64,000 nucleotides of DNA from Bradysia coprophila (taxonomy: Eukaryota > Arthropoda > Insecta > Diptera > Sciaridae), in the NCBI RefSeq assembly GCF_014529535.1, contig NW_023503307.1:1605739-1669738 (forward strand), given 5' to 3'. Position 1 is the stretch's first letter. Every line of letters starts with the position of its first letter. Position numbers and translations under genes: made by a program. The notes under the pieces are model-generated. The model did not search any database. It worked only from the letters and a program-made list of their open reading frames with translations, and was not told where the DNA came from. Shown piece by piece: positions 48,414-62,093 of this stretch.

Positions 48414-49975
48414 GTAAATTTTACTCGATTTTACTTGTGTCCAACGTTATGAAAATTATATTCACCCGAAAGTAGGGATCCGCATGTTTTTGCTGATCTG
48501 CAGTACCTTCAGTGTTTATATAATTTGTAAAAACTAGGCTAATAGAGTAAGGATTTGTTCTCGCATTGTTCGTTCGTCAAGGGAGTTTGCTACCGGTCAG
48601 CATTGGGTTTTGAATTTTTATTTTTACAAGTTGGCACACACGCATTTTTGTACATTATACCCTCTGGAAACCCGTGCTTCCATCTACATAAAAAGGCATA
48701 CTATGCGAGCTAACCTTAATCTAGTCGGCAAACTAGTAACTGTTCCTCTGTAGCCGAATAGGGGGACGAATAATGGTACACACTTCTTGTGTGAAATTCC
48801 GAGGGGGAAGCCAAACAACACAAAGTTCAGGAGTAAAATTTGAATTTTCCTCCATATAAATAACAATTATACTGCTAGTGGTAGATATTTCCTTTTACAA
48901 AACTGGAGCTTTACTATTATAGTCACAGAAAATAGAGAAATGATTTTTTCCTGTATTATTTCTGATCTCATCTAATAAATTCTAATAAATTTCGAAGAAA
49001 ATAGCGCCATCAAAACGGTTTCGTTTTTCAAATACATCAAAATCAAAACACTGTCATCACTGGCGCACCGATGCTTTGTTGGCATACTTTAAACGATTTC
49101 ACCGGGACTGTCAAACAAAGAATCGAACCGACACATTTCAGTGTATAGAAAATTGCAGAGGAACCATCGGAGAGTTGAGTAAACTTATAAAGTTACTTAA
49201 ATTGTAGACAAAAGTGGATCCAAGACCTCAATTATCAGCGAAAATATTTTTGTTCTTGGAAAGTGAAAAAGGTGAATAGAAGGAATACTCATTGCAAGTG
49301 GCTTGTTATTATTATTTTGTTGATCTGCTGTAGTCTGGGGCGTTTCACATTTATTGATTTTCCGTGTCGTATTACTCTGAATCGTGAATGGTCATTTCAG
49401 TTGTGCAATTAAGTGAAACATTGTGCCGAATTGGCAAAGGTGTCTATTAGACAGGGCTGCGAGAAACTTGAAGATCAATAGTCCTAACATTTTGTTCTAA
49501 GACGTCTACCGATCGATGACATCACCACTTTAATATGTATATAACATTATAACACTTCACTGTATAACTGTTTGTTAGACTTCCACAATGGACGTAATGT
49601 AGCATATGGGAATGGGTTGATCCAGTGGAAAAATCAACAATAATGTTTACGTCATCAATTTTACGCAATCATTGCGAGTGTTTTTCCAATAAGAATAATG
49701 ACGACTCTTGAACTCCTTAGCCCTTGCACCTCGTTAGCCTCAGTTGATGCTTGTTAATATTGATTTACGGTTCAATTTGGAAAAATCAGGCTACAATTCA
49801 AGAAAGATTTTGTAAACAACCGGCATCGAGTGGTAGACTGGTTGAGATTCTTAGTATCGTAGATATTAGACTAGCTGAGATGATTTCTGATTTGTTTGTC
49901 CTCGTCCCATTTTTATTATTATTTGCTGACTGCCTCGCACTAACCGGGAAAATGTTTTAAGAATCCACTTGCAGA
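48414..49975. other. 5' flank and probable leader intron of short wing
   Basis: No coding sequence recognised. An acceptor-like CACTTGCAG ends at 49975, 39 bases before the short wing start codon, implying at least one upstream leader exon. A donor-like AAG|GTGAAT near 49270 and an initiator-like TTTCAGT at 49136-49142 could mark it. Confidence 0.4.
49136..49142 (+). promoter_or_regulatory. Candidate initiator of short wing
   Basis: TTTCAGT fits the arthropod initiator TCAGT and is followed by a possible short leader exon with a GTGAAT donor about 130 bases later. No TATA box sits at the proper distance. Weak evidence. Confidence 0.2.
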
Positions 49976-50014
49976 TTGCTATAAACCACGGCGACTCAAG
50001 TGAAAAAATCCAGT

Positions 50015-53000
50015 ATGGATCGCAAGGCCGAGTTAGAGAAGAAGAAGCTAAAATTAGCGGCTCTGAGGGAAGAAAAAGAGCGACGACGACGTGAGAAAGA
50101 AGCTAAAGATGTTGAAGATGCATCGGGTCGAGTTAGCATCGGCGGTGACAAAGAAAATCGAAGGTACAGTTCCACTAATCAGGAATGCTACGCGCCCGGC
50201 CGTTGGATACTAATTAACTAAATATTCGCAGGGATTTGGATGAAATGTTATCGTCGTTGGGTGTTGCACCCGTATCAGAAGTGCTATCCTCGCTGTCATC
50301 GGTGAATACTGTAGGATCCGACACATCTAACAATGCCACTCCAGATGGAAGTCTACAGCCGTTGAGCTTAACAGGGCAAACGTAAATTTTACCCTCAGGA
50401 TTACGTTGGCTCATGAGATTTTAATATTCGTTCAATTATTGTGTTTCAGCGGAGGACGTAAGAAAGCAGTTAGTTTGAGTATGACCACTGTCCAGGCGAC
50501 AAATATACCACCAAAAGAGACAGTCTTATACACCAAACAGACACAAACTAGCAGCACCGGAGGCGTTGAACGTGATGGTAGGTTTCGTTTTATATTTTCT
50601 GTACTAACTTACCTCTGCTTCAGTGTCACTCAGACCATTAAAATTACTTTCTCACCCGTACATTTATACATTTTCTATACCAATCATCTTGTAATTCATC
50701 CGAGACACACATATATTCACATAGATTTTGTTTTGCCGCTTTTAGGTGATTTTTCGATTGGAATTTCGGTATAATAGCTAAAACGAATGGTCGAAAAGTC
50801 ACTTGTCCAATTGTATATGAAATATTGAAAATCTAAGTAATCCTTCCAAGAAACCGATGGCCAAATGCTTTTTTTTAGTAACTAAAACCATTTTTAATGC
50901 GAAACTTTAATTTTCCATTGTTTCAACGAAAACAAAACTTTCCCTTCAAATGTTTCTTTGTTTTGTTTTTTGAAAATTTTAATTTAATTTCCGTAACATT
51001 TTATCGGTGTTGAAATGTGTGAACAAAAATTTTAATAAAATAAAATAACGAATACAGTTCTTTCTTGCCATTCCTCACCTTTGTCAGGATATATGGAAGA
51101 TTGGTGGCGTCCTCGCAAAGGTATTAAGTGACTTTCTTTGACCAAAAATCAAATTCATTTTTATTTCGTTTAAAATGGTAAAAAATGAAAACGTTCAACT
51201 CGTGTTGTTCATTTTTGTCATTCGAAAATCTTTTTTACTTAAATGAATTTCAGTTTCATTGTTTGCTTATCATCCATTCCGTCTAACTAATTACGTTCTG
51301 TTCTCTTTTCAGCGTTGGCTACCGATTACTACGGTAAGTTCGAGTTTATTTCGATTTCAAATTCGTTTTTAAGTCAAATTCTTATTTACTCGTACACACA
51401 ATCTTTACAGTTTTGTTATCTCGTGTTCTCTATTTTATTCGAAATCGATCGAAAACTTTTAATATCGATTGGTCATTTACCGAATTTCGTAGACCGGATC
51501 TCTATTTGCACATCTTAAGACGCTTTGCAATGTACTTCGAATGTTTCGTTTCTTGCACTTTGCAATCGGGCGAGTCACGGTGCATCAATTTGTATACTCT
51601 TAAACTTTAAACATCTGCAATGCAGTTCACTGGCATATGTTATAGTTGGGTGTTAAAAACTGCTGGAAAACGTTGTATAGTCGAGTGTTGAAAACTAATG
51701 TCTATCCGAGTATTTTGAAACTAAATTGGGTGGGGATGACGCCGTGATAGAAGTAATTGTTTTTTGAGTCTTGCTAGCTATTTTAATGTTCCAATAAATA
51801 TTTTATGAACAGCAGTGCAATGAAAGCAGTGCGTAAATGATTTTTCATGTACTAGTGCGTAAAAGTGACGTTTGTAAAAAATGAAGATTTCTTTGCCTTA
51901 CGCCAAATCGTGTTCCTAACTTTTACCTTAATTGAAATTGTGCGCATACGATGTGTTGTCCACCTAGCTTTGGGAAAACCCCTCTTTTGCGCAAAATTTA
52001 CCTTAAGGAAAATAGCTTTTGCCTGCATGAACTTTAAGGGACTTTTGAAACATTCAGCTATCAAGTTAAATTTGATGAATTTAATTGACAAATTAGCTTA
52101 ATTAGCTAGTTTACATTCTGTTTTCAATGAGATCGCCTGTGAAAGGAATATGAAGCTTAACATTTGCACTGTCTGAATTCCACGGGGACATAGCTACTAA
52201 CGAATAATCTGAGGATTTGCCAGCCTGGGTTGCGGAAAGCCGGTTTTTCCTTAATTTCATCATGAAAAGTTATTTTTGCCATCTGTATGACCACCTTGAA
52301 AGAACGGGTTAGTTACGGCCCTCAAATACTCACCGTTTTATTCTTTACTGTTACATTACGTTACTACGTTCCTTTGCCGAAGGTTCTGAATTTCAAAAAA
52401 AAACAACAAATTACTGCAGCATCATCAATTCAATTACAAGACTGAATTTTCGTTTCATCTTAAAATCGTATTCTCGTATTCTTATATGACCCTAAAGTCA
52501 ATGAATTTGCTGGACATTGAAGACATCGAAGATAAATTGAAACTGTAAAGATTGTCCGGAATTGTTCTAGTAATTAATAGAAGTTTTAGTTAGACGAGTA
52601 TAAGGCTGCTTCATGTTTTTTTAATTTAAATTTCGTAAATTTAAGCATTCAATTGGTTTTAATTCATTTAAATAGGCATTCTTGATTTATTGTAGAAATT
52701 TAATTTAGTTTTTAATTTTAAACTTAAATTTTACTTTTTCGAATCGCGCGTAATTTCAAGTTTTATTTCTCCACCCATTTTATGTTCCTCGATGATTTTT
52801 ATACAAAAAATATTTTATTTTTATTGTTGAAATTCAACGATGTTTCGTTGCTTTTTTTCACCTTTTTTTACTTATCGCTTAGTCACACTCTGTAAACAGT
52901 TTTTCATTTGATTTGACTTTTTTTGGGTTTTTTTAGTTTAAATATTTTTTGTAGATGTATAACTCTGTTAGTGTATACTCATTAGTTTTATTTGCATGAA

Positions 53001-56000
53001 TTACCCAATGATCCTTGTTTATTTTTTGTAGCATTTAGACAATGTGTGCTCAAGCCTCTCAAGCCCAACCTCTTACCAAATGTGTTCATAAAGCTCATCA
53101 AATTTTAGTCTCTAAGGCGTTTCAATATCATTCAATTCCAATTATACTCGATCTAGAATGAATTTCGAATATATTGTTGATTATTACAATCCAATAAATT
53201 AAAATTTCGCTCTGATTTATTGTGGTACATGTAATCTTCACAGTCAGAGGAGGAATCGTTTGTCATAGCCAAAAAAAAAATATTTTTTTTGCCCCTTTAT
53301 GCATTCCAAGTGGTACGTCACACTTGAGAAATAATCGTTTTGGAAAATATTTTCGTCAAAAATGTTCATTGCTTCAACGGGATTTAATTTATTATCACAA
53401 GCTGCTAAACGCATGTCTATTTATTGTTTGGGTTTTATGTGCTCATGTTAAACTGCATAATTCTATCAACAGTAGGGTGTTTCTCAAATGAAATTGGTTC
53501 TCTCACCCTCGTGAAGCTCTCGTAAATCTACAACACAATTTTTTAGCTATTCTTCAGGGCGTATAAAGGCAGTATATACTTGCCGGAAGTTTGTTACATA
53601 GTCTCGATATCTTGTTTAATTTATCAATTGGGACCTTTGTCAACGATAAACTGGTAAAAATAAATGGTTTATGGTTTTCATCAACAAGGGTCTCGAAAAT
53701 AAGTTTCACGATAGGACAAGACTATATAGCATACTGCCTGGAAATGTATAATGCCTATAGGGCGGTATAACTCAAAGAATTTTACGATTGCGCACAAGAG
53801 GAGGCCCAACGGTGGCCAATTCTAACTTATAACTCAAAGGACAATAACAAATTTTTCTTGGAAAATCCGATGGATTTACGAGAGTAAGAGAATCAATTGC
53901 ATTTAAAACACCCTAATCAAAAAGAAAATGCCATTCGGTGAATGAGGGCCTTATGATCTGTCCCTTTTTGATAGAAGTAAAATTAGTCGAGACTTTATGG
54001 AATTTTCATGGGGCAAATTGCTGTGCCCTTCGGAGAGGTGTTTCTTGCTTAGGATCTGAGTTTTCAATAAATTTCTTTTTATAATTTTGTATACAGATTT
54101 TTTTGAAATGTATAAACGTATTGAAAGTATGAATGAGCTGATCTGTTCTTTCATTAAGATTTATCCGTTTGTTTGCTTTAGCGTCTCAGACTTTATTTTA
54201 ATTTTGCCTAATTTTATGTAACAAAATTTCTTCCAAATTTTTTTTCTTTATGCAACGGAAAAATACAAAAAAATTATCAAAATAAATTTAACGTGAATCT
54301 TCACCTTCAGTTTTCAACAAATTTTACGACAAAAAAATAAATTGAAAACAAAAAAAATCTTTTTAACAAAATTGTAAAGCATAAAAGTTAGAATTTTTCT
54401 CTTTTTTTCTATTTCAAGATGAATACAATTTAAATCCTGGTTTAGAATGGGAGGATGAGTTTACAGGTAGGTATCTAAGCCAAAAAAAGAAAAGAAACGA
54501 AAAATGGTAAAATACAGTAGATAGATGCATTTTACACGTCTTCCTCTATTTCTTTATTTTACTTATTTTGAATGGTGTCTTCGCAATGCATGTTCCAGCT
54601 TTATTTTATTATCATTTCTCACTCAATCTCTCTATCTCTATCTCGCTCTCAGAACATTCAATTTGCAAACTAATAACGCAACTGCTCAACGCCACCCACC
54701 CACTCATTATTGTAATACAATGCTTATTCATCTAACATTATTCCTAACTGATAACTAACTAAAAACAATTGCAACTTCAATACATCTGTGTAAAGCAAAA
54801 GGTTTTTACTTACACTCACTCAATATAACTTTTGCTTCAATAAACTTCCACGGTGTAGATTTTAGCTTCGATAGCTTTTAAGAGTTTATGAATGAATTTT
54901 TGGATAAATGAGAAAATTTTACATTTTAACACCTTTACCATCACTCACCTGCAACCTGCATAAATAAAGTTTTAAAAAACAACAACAACAAAATATCTCA
55001 AAATTGGGTGGAGAAATATTTAAACCAAAAATCGATACGTTGAACAGTAACAATTGAATGTTAATTCTATCATTTTTTAGAAATTAATTTGTCACAACAA
55101 GGTTGTTAAAAATGACTGGTTATACATCGACACGTTAAGAAATTGCAAATAAATTGTGGGCAATTCTAGAGCTAGTTGTGTCATACTGTAGTTGTATCTG
55201 AATTTACAGTAAACGTCAGTGAAATTGGGGCATGAATTGGGTTCAGCTGGTCCACTCATACAAATTAAACTCTTTAGTTTTACCACTACCAGGCGCGTGG
55301 TATAAAGACGTGTATATGCACTTTTGTTTGTATGAATGGACCAGCTGAAAAGCAACTGAAGCAAATACATGACTCAATTTCACTGAAGTCGACTGTACGA
55401 TAAGCTTCTATAATATCAGAGTGCATTTGTAAATGACGTCCTGTTCGAGTCTTAGGGTAGAAGATGCGCCATGTTAAAAAAAATGAAAACATAGAACACG
55501 GAATGCCTAATAGACCTAGAAAAACTAGAGAACGTTATCTATAAATAAGCCTTGACGAGTGATTCTGGTTTGGACGTCATCAACCTGTAACACATCTAGC
55601 CCTTGAATTGTCCGGCAAGGTAACACTATAGCGTTAAGTATAAATAAAAGTATGAATTAGATTATAAATTTCACTGCAGTTTATGTCAATTTGTGGCTTC
55701 GTTGCAGTTGAAGCAACTGTTGCACTTATTGATCCACTAGTCACATTGCTACCAGGCTTTACACTTCCACGCACGTGCGTGAGACCATGAAACGTGCAAA
55801 CGTATAACTGGTGTGTTCTCCTTTGGCTCGGACTACACACCTTTTCAAATCATTTTCAAGCAAGAACCAGATGTACTGTATATGAAACTTATTTATCATG
55901 TTCGTCCATCAACAGTTCGGACTACGATTGCTGGACTGAATGTCGCAAGGTTTTAGTCGCGCATTCATAAAACACTGTAGATATCACAAAAGAAGTGCTG

Positions 56001-59000
56001 TTGAAGAATCGGGAAGATTAAATATAGAAATAAAAATTTAAAGAGTTACACAGTAACTAATAGAGAATTCCATATAAAAGTTTTGTAACAATTTTTCTTG
56101 TTAAATACCAAACAAACCGCCTAAAATTGCCTAATAGGATAAGCAGCTTAGTTACGAATTACGAATTACTAGAAAATCGAGTCACCATGGCCTCCCAATT
56201 AAAATCAAGAGGCGTGGAACTGACTTGTTTGCCCTATAGCCTGATTGGCCTAAGCTTAACTGAGCATTCGCCATTTGTAAGTCTAGTTGGCTTAAGCGTA
56301 ACTCAGCATTCGCCATTTGTAAGTGACTTGTGAAACTTTCAATGGTTCTTTATTTTCGTCGGCAACAATGACCGGAATTGCAGTTCTGTTCCTAATATCA
56401 GTATAAGAGATATTGCAATAAGTTTTCGTAAAACTTTGAAATGACGAAACGTATGGAGAGTCTTTTTGTAAATCGCAAGTTTTACGTCGACGTACTATCA
56501 CAATTTCTCTATCTTCGTGGTCCTGACCTGAACTGATCAAAACCAATATGTGAAGAAAATTGCCCTTGCGGTACAGTTTTTTATGCAAACAGCGAGACGT
56601 ATGTTTATTGGCAATGACTCACGAACGTGTCGCTGTATACTAAACTAAGTCACTTTTACGACGTAAGAACAAATTTCATTCCGTACTCGAAACTATTAGG
56701 GTCATCGAATTTGAATACGATGTAATACCTTTTAGAAACGGCCAACGCATCGCAACAAAAGAACTAAATCTGTAACCTCTTTCGTGTGAAGTATTTCATA
56801 CAAAATCTATCACTTCCGTATTTCTATGTCTTTTAATGTAGAGTCAGTACTCTCTCGTTTTCTCTAACATTAACACAACAGGAAGCCAATGTAACAAAAA
56901 ATGTTTTTTTTTTCAAAAATATAATTTCGTTCACCGGAAATATTAGCCGTCATTGGCGTAAAGTTAATAAAAGGTTTACCTTCGACATTTCATTGCAAAT
57001 GCACAATAAAGTAACTTGCCTGCAGATTGCAGATGTTTGTTATATGGTACTGAACATTGAACTGTAATTGAATTTTTAACTCTAAAAGAGATATTACCAG
57101 GTTCCATTTAAAAAAATTAATTAATCAAAATTGATGCGATTTGATTTGAGTTAAAAGAAAATATTCCACAGCTGAATGCTTTTAAAAAAAAATCTGAGAG
57201 TTAGATATCGAAAATATCAGCCATAGCCGAAGATGGAGGCGTTGCATGTAGTATTTATTTTAGAAACGTAAATTAGTTATCGTTTGTTTGTTTTTGTATG
57301 TCGTATTCCTAGCATTGTTAGTTTTACTTATACAGTTCTTACTTATGGTGATGCCCAAGGAGACGACGAAGAGAATTCGCTACCTCACTTAGACCACGGA
57401 TTTCATTCAAAGTTGCCTCCTGGTATTCTACCGCACGGTTTACCAACGGTTAAAGAAGTTGCACCAGCTATTACACCACAAGAGAAGAAGGATAAAGAGG
57501 AGGAGAAAAAAGAAAGTGAGTTCGCTGGGCATATAATTCTGCTGAGCTGATCGGGGAATAATCCTAATTTTTACATTACAGTCAGGGAATTGTCCGAAGA
57601 ACAAAAGGAAATGATTATTTTATCGGAAGACTTCCAAAGATTTGTTATGAAAGCTGGCAGAATTGTTGAACGTGCACTTACTGAATCAGTGGACATTTAC
57701 ACTGATTATATTGGAGGTGGTGACGCCGATGATAATACGTAAGTTGAAGTCAATTCCAGTTACTGAACGTAATCTAACTCGCATTGGCATTGTTAGAGAC
57801 GAACGATCTCACGCAAAATTATCGCTGAATCGAAGTTTCTATTGTGATCGATGGTCAAAGAATCGCTGTGTTACTTCGATGGATTGGTCGACTCATTTCC
57901 CGGAATTACTTTTGGCTTCATACCACAACAATGAGGTACGTTGTTATAAATTATGGCTGTGGAGAGTCGAAGCGTTTATTAATGAGACTGATTTAGGAGA
58001 GTCCCAATGAACCAGACGGCGTTGTTATGGTATGGAATACAAAATTCAAGAAAACAACTCCCGAAGATGTGTTCCATTGTCAAAGTGCTGTGATGTCGGC
58101 TTGTTATGCCAAATTTCATCCGAATTTGATCCTTGGTGGTACATATTCCGGACAAATTGTTCTTTGGGATAATCGAGTGCAGAAACGAACGCCGATTCAT
58201 CGAAGTCCCTTAAACTCTACCGCACATACTGTAAGCTGATTGGGAGCGATGTTTATGTTATTTCCGCCGATCTAATCAACATTTTTACAGCATCCAGTTT
58301 ATTGTTTAGCTATGGTTGGCACACAGAATGCTCACAACGTAATTTCGGTATCGTCAGATGGTAAATTATGTTCGTGGAGTTTAGATATGTTGTCGTCGCC
58401 ACAAGACATATTAGAATTACAATTCAAGTAAAGACATTTCGATTGATCACAAAGAGAATCGTCGATATAACGTTTCCCATTATTACAGGCAATCCAAGTC
58501 GATAGCGGTCACATCTATGGCATTTCCGAATAACGAAATCAATAACTTTATACTAGGCAGTGAAGATGGTTGCGTGTATTCAGGTAACAAACAGAGTCAA
58601 AGAAATATTGGAGATTTCAATTGCCCTAATGTCAATAATTTCTACTGACAGGCTGTCGCCACGGAACACGATCTGGAATTGGTGAGAGCTACGAGAAGCA
58701 TCTAGGACCGGTAACTGGTGTATCAACACACTACAACCAGTCATCGCCGGATTTCGGACATCTATTCCTCACATCCTCAATCGACTGGACGATCAAATTG
58801 TGGAGTCTCAAAGTAAGTTAATCTCTGTCACCAACATTTCATTGGCACGAGTGTGGAATACACAAAAACCATTCGATTGCAGGAAAACAAGCCATTGTAC
58901 TCATTCGAAGATAATTCAGATTATGTAATGGATGTAGCCTGGTCACCCATCCATCCAGCACTATTTGCTGGTGTGGATGGAAATGGTCGTTTAGATTTAT

Positions 59001-59308
59001 GGAACCTAAACCAAGACACCGAGGTTCCAGTTGCTTCGGTTGTTGTCGATGGATCACCGGCTCTGAATCGCGTCTCGTGGACACCATCTGGATTGCATGT
59101 AACTATCGGCGATGATGCTGGTCATGTGTATGTGTACGATGTTGCCGAGCATTTAGCAAATCCTCGCGTGGATGAATGGTCGAAATTCGCGTCCACTTTA
59201 AACGAATTGAAAATGAACCAATCGGACGAATTAGAAAACGTTGAGAAAAAGGCACCGATGCCGCAGCCAAGCTCACTGACCAGCGTGATTTCGAGTCCCC
59301 TAATTTAA
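50015..59308 (+). CDS. sw: Cytoplasmic dynein intermediate chain (short wing), 14 coding exons
   Basis: Exons: 50015-50163, 50232-50381, 50450-50577, 51088-51120, 51313-51333, 54419-54466, 57336-57515, 57582-57738, 57797-57935, 57997-58230, 58291-58427, 58489-58583, 58652-58812, 58883-59308. Sum 2,058 bases, 685 residues with everything included. The N-terminal charged coiled coil ([20 protein letters not shown]) is the dynactin p150 binding part. [14 protein letters not shown] fits the Tctex light-chain site and YTKQTQTS (TQT at 131-133) the LC8 site. [11 protein letters not shown] and [10 protein letters not shown] precede the WD40 propeller (about 290-660), which has [33 protein letters not shown] and [13 protein letters not shown]. 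It closely matches Drosophila sw from memory. The protein links cargo and light chains to the cytoplasmic dynein heavy chain. Exons 4-6 (33, 21, 48 bases) all start and end in phase 1 and can be skipped without frameshift. Confidence 0.97.
53473..53915. repeat. 443-bp foldback TAGGGTGTTT...AAACACCCTA in short wing intron
   Basis: Arms of about 55 bases pair through TAGGGTGTTT, AATTG, TCTCT and CTCGTAAATC. The left 120 bases also resemble 59899-60020 (AGAGTGTTTCTCAA, TACCCTC, CTCCTAAATC, GGTATATACTTG), so a second decayed copy lies downstream of the gene. Confidence 0.65.
55205..55397. repeat. MITE, ACAGT-ended family, copy 3
   Basis: 193 bp, starting TACAGTAAACGTCAGTGAAATTG and ending with a near complement. 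It contains CAGCTGGTCCA / TGGACCAGCTG and the CTGAAGCAAAT motif of the family. It lies in the intron before exon 7 of short wing. Confidence 0.65.
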
Positions 59309-59438
59309 GTCTTAAGTGTTTAGGAAAATTAACAAAACAAACAAAAAATATTTATGGAAAAACAATTGAAGTAAACAACTCTGCTACTATCATTAATTAT
59401 ATACATTGAAAAGACTAAAACGATCGAGATAATAATGA

Positions 59439-59444
59439 AATAAA
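59439..59444 (+). terminator. Polyadenylation signal AATAAA of short wing
   Basis: AATAAA about 130 bases after the short wing stop codon in an A-rich 3' flank. Confidence 0.55.
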
Positions 59445-62023
59445 AATGAGAAATCAATGTTAAAATGTTCTCATCTTTTTCTGCTGCTTGTGCTCCCGAA
59501 AATTGGTCAGAGCTTCGGAAGTTATTCAAAACATTTGATAGCTTCAAAGCTCTGCACTTCGATAAATCAAGTAATTACGACTGATTAAAATTTTAAATGG
59601 TTTTGTCGTTTGATGTCATTTTTGAATATCGCCGACAAATTGACTTCTTGAGAATCTTTGCAATTAGAATAATGAAAACGAAGAGAGCCATCTCGACTTA
59701 CTATTCCTATTGATATCATCATGGCTTATTATAGACCTAATCAGAAAGAGTGAAATCTGGTTATTAGTGTGGATCGGGTTTAACAACTTTATATCCACAC
59801 CTAGTCCAGTTGATATCTTGATGCGACTATCTTGCATTACTTTTTCGAGTCCAACATTTCCAACTTCCAAAAATCAGGAATCTTCGCTCTACATGCCTAT
59901 TAGAGTGTTTCTCAACAGCAATTTCTTCTCTTACCCTCTTAAGTCCCTCCTAAATCTTCAACAAGAATTTTCCAGTTTTCTTTGGAGCATAATGAGGTGG
60001 TATATACTTGTCCATGTAGCGTAGCAGGACCTATTGTAGATAATTCAATTCGAAAATATTCTCAACAAATTTCCTACTCATCAAAATTTTAGAATAAAAT
60101 TGATGGCAGCTGTTAGGTTGTAGTTTTGGAGTTAACGCACCTAAATTAGTCTCGGAGAATCCGACAACTAAAACTAAATTACTAGTATGCTCTTTAACTA
60201 CATGGAGCAATTCGTTTGAAAATCAGCCTAGGAAGCTAACGCCGACCCGGATATGAGCTCACTCACGCTTCGGTTAACTGAATTTCATAAATTTTATGTG
60301 AAATTTGTCTATTTTATGTGAAATAGTAATTTTTCTCGATGCGTCTAAAGGAAGACGTAATAAGGAACGAAATTGTAAGCGAGCGAGTTCCGTACCACGA
60401 TCAATGAGGTGAGGAACCATAGTTTAAACTAAATAAGTGGTCTTCAAAATTATGTCATTCCCGGTGAAATGAGCATCGTATGTGACATACGACAAGCCTG
60501 GGATGTGGATTAAAACGAATTTGATCAAATGGTAATGATGGAGGATGTTTATTGCTCTGCTCATTTGAGATCATTTTTTTTTTTTTGAAAGAAGGTGTGA
60601 AGAAACAAGAGATAACGTAAGAATAAATTATCAGTCGGAGGATCCGCAATCACCGGTAAAAGCAACAGATGAAACGAATCTGTTCTGGATTGCTTTCAGA
60701 AGTGCCATAGATGAGTCGTACGTTAGACAAAAAGGATTTCACTTTGATTTTTTTACATTTTACGTGAGCCTGAAAGTCAACAAAGAAATATGTTCCGAAG
60801 CGACTGACAGTCGATTCCTTAGACCTGTAAGTCTTTCTATCACTGAAAGCCAGTCAGTTTTCCTTTGAATAAAAAAAAATACAGAAAAACATTCCAGCTC
60901 TGGGATTCTCACCCATCTGGAACACACCAGTAAGGTTGCACGATCACGATAATTTTTTTTACGCCGACACTTATTTGGATGGAATCAACATTTTAAAAAA
61001 AATATATTTCCAAATTGGCCAACGTTTAACAGAATTGTTCAGCAGTCCCTTTAGCGAATTGGAGCTGGTTCAATAATATCGAATTTTACAACATAAATAA
61101 AAGATGAAACAAAATCAATTTACATTTCCTCTATCGATTACAATTTAGGATTCTACCCAGGTATTGGATTTATTGATTTACCAAGTGATGATTACGAAGA
61201 CTGTATGTCTTCGTTCCAATTTGGTCCCACATACAGTTTTGTTTAATTCGTGCAGGAACAGGATATTCATTGAATGCATTCAGTATTTCTATTTCATAAT
61301 CGCGCTCTTATCGGTCTGAAATTGTTAGTAAGCAAAAGATCTTCACACGAATTAAACAAAATTGAATTTGTTTCCTCATAAAAAATTAATTTGAAGAGTT
61401 TGTATGGACGGCCATTCGTGAACTTATAATTTCAATTTTTTGCTAGAATTTAAGAATATTTTGTTCACTTTGTGGCACGACAGAGTAAAGTAAGCCAGGC
61501 AGGAGCAGACGACGAAAATACATTGAAAGGAGGGACCTAAATCCCGTTACAATCGTTTACGTATTCGTTTCATGCATTTGCATCAGTTAAGACTCGGAAC
61601 AGGTCAGTTCAGGTGAAATTTAAATCAGGTCAAGTAAATTTCAGATCAGGTCAGGTTTTTGATTTTCAGGTCACAGGTCGACCTAAACCCGATCTATTCC
61701 AAGCCTTAAAAAGCGTTTTGCACTAAAATCAAAGGCCCACCTATGAATTTAGGTCCCTCGTCAAAATCGACTGCTCTCGCCTGTGTTACTTTACTCTGTC
61801 TGTAAACGTATTTCATTCGGTATTTTGACTCTACCTGCCGGCAGTGACAATCGAATGATTTACGAGTTTAGTTATGAATTTAATGAATATCAATTCCATT
61901 TGTAAATATTGACATATGAAGTAATTACTATCACTTACTACGAATTATCATTCGTTTGAATACTAGGAATAGAGGACACGGATAAACATACGACAAATCG
62001 ACAAAATAATAAATTTAAAGCAA
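59445..62023. other. Intergenic DNA between short wing and the odorant receptor
   Basis: No gene recognised. Contains the decayed foldback copy at 59899-60020, an inverted pair at 61233-61364 and a patch of AGGTCA-type words at 61596-61684. Confidence 0.6.
61233..61364. repeat. Short inverted repeat
   Basis: CAGTTTTGTTTAATTCGTG on the left matches the complement CACGAATTAAACAAAATTG on the right, apart from one base, with about 95 bases between. Confidence 0.5.
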
Positions 62024-62029
62024 TTTATT
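62024..62029 (-). terminator. Polyadenylation signal AATAAA of the odorant receptor
   Basis: AATAAA on the minus strand 64 bases past the receptor stop codon. Confidence 0.5.
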
Positions 62030-62093
62030 TTCTATTAAATTGTGTCGAATTTGGTAATATGCATAGAACCGATTTCGGGTCACCAAAATAAAA

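Larger units (their letters stand above)
51334..57335 (+). other. Two long introns of short wing around the 48-base exon
   Basis: Introns 51334-54418 and 54467-57335. They hold a foldback at 53473-53915, an ACAGT-ended MITE at 55205-55397 and a CT-rich microsatellite near 54625-54655. No other coding sequence recognised. Confidence 0.7.
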
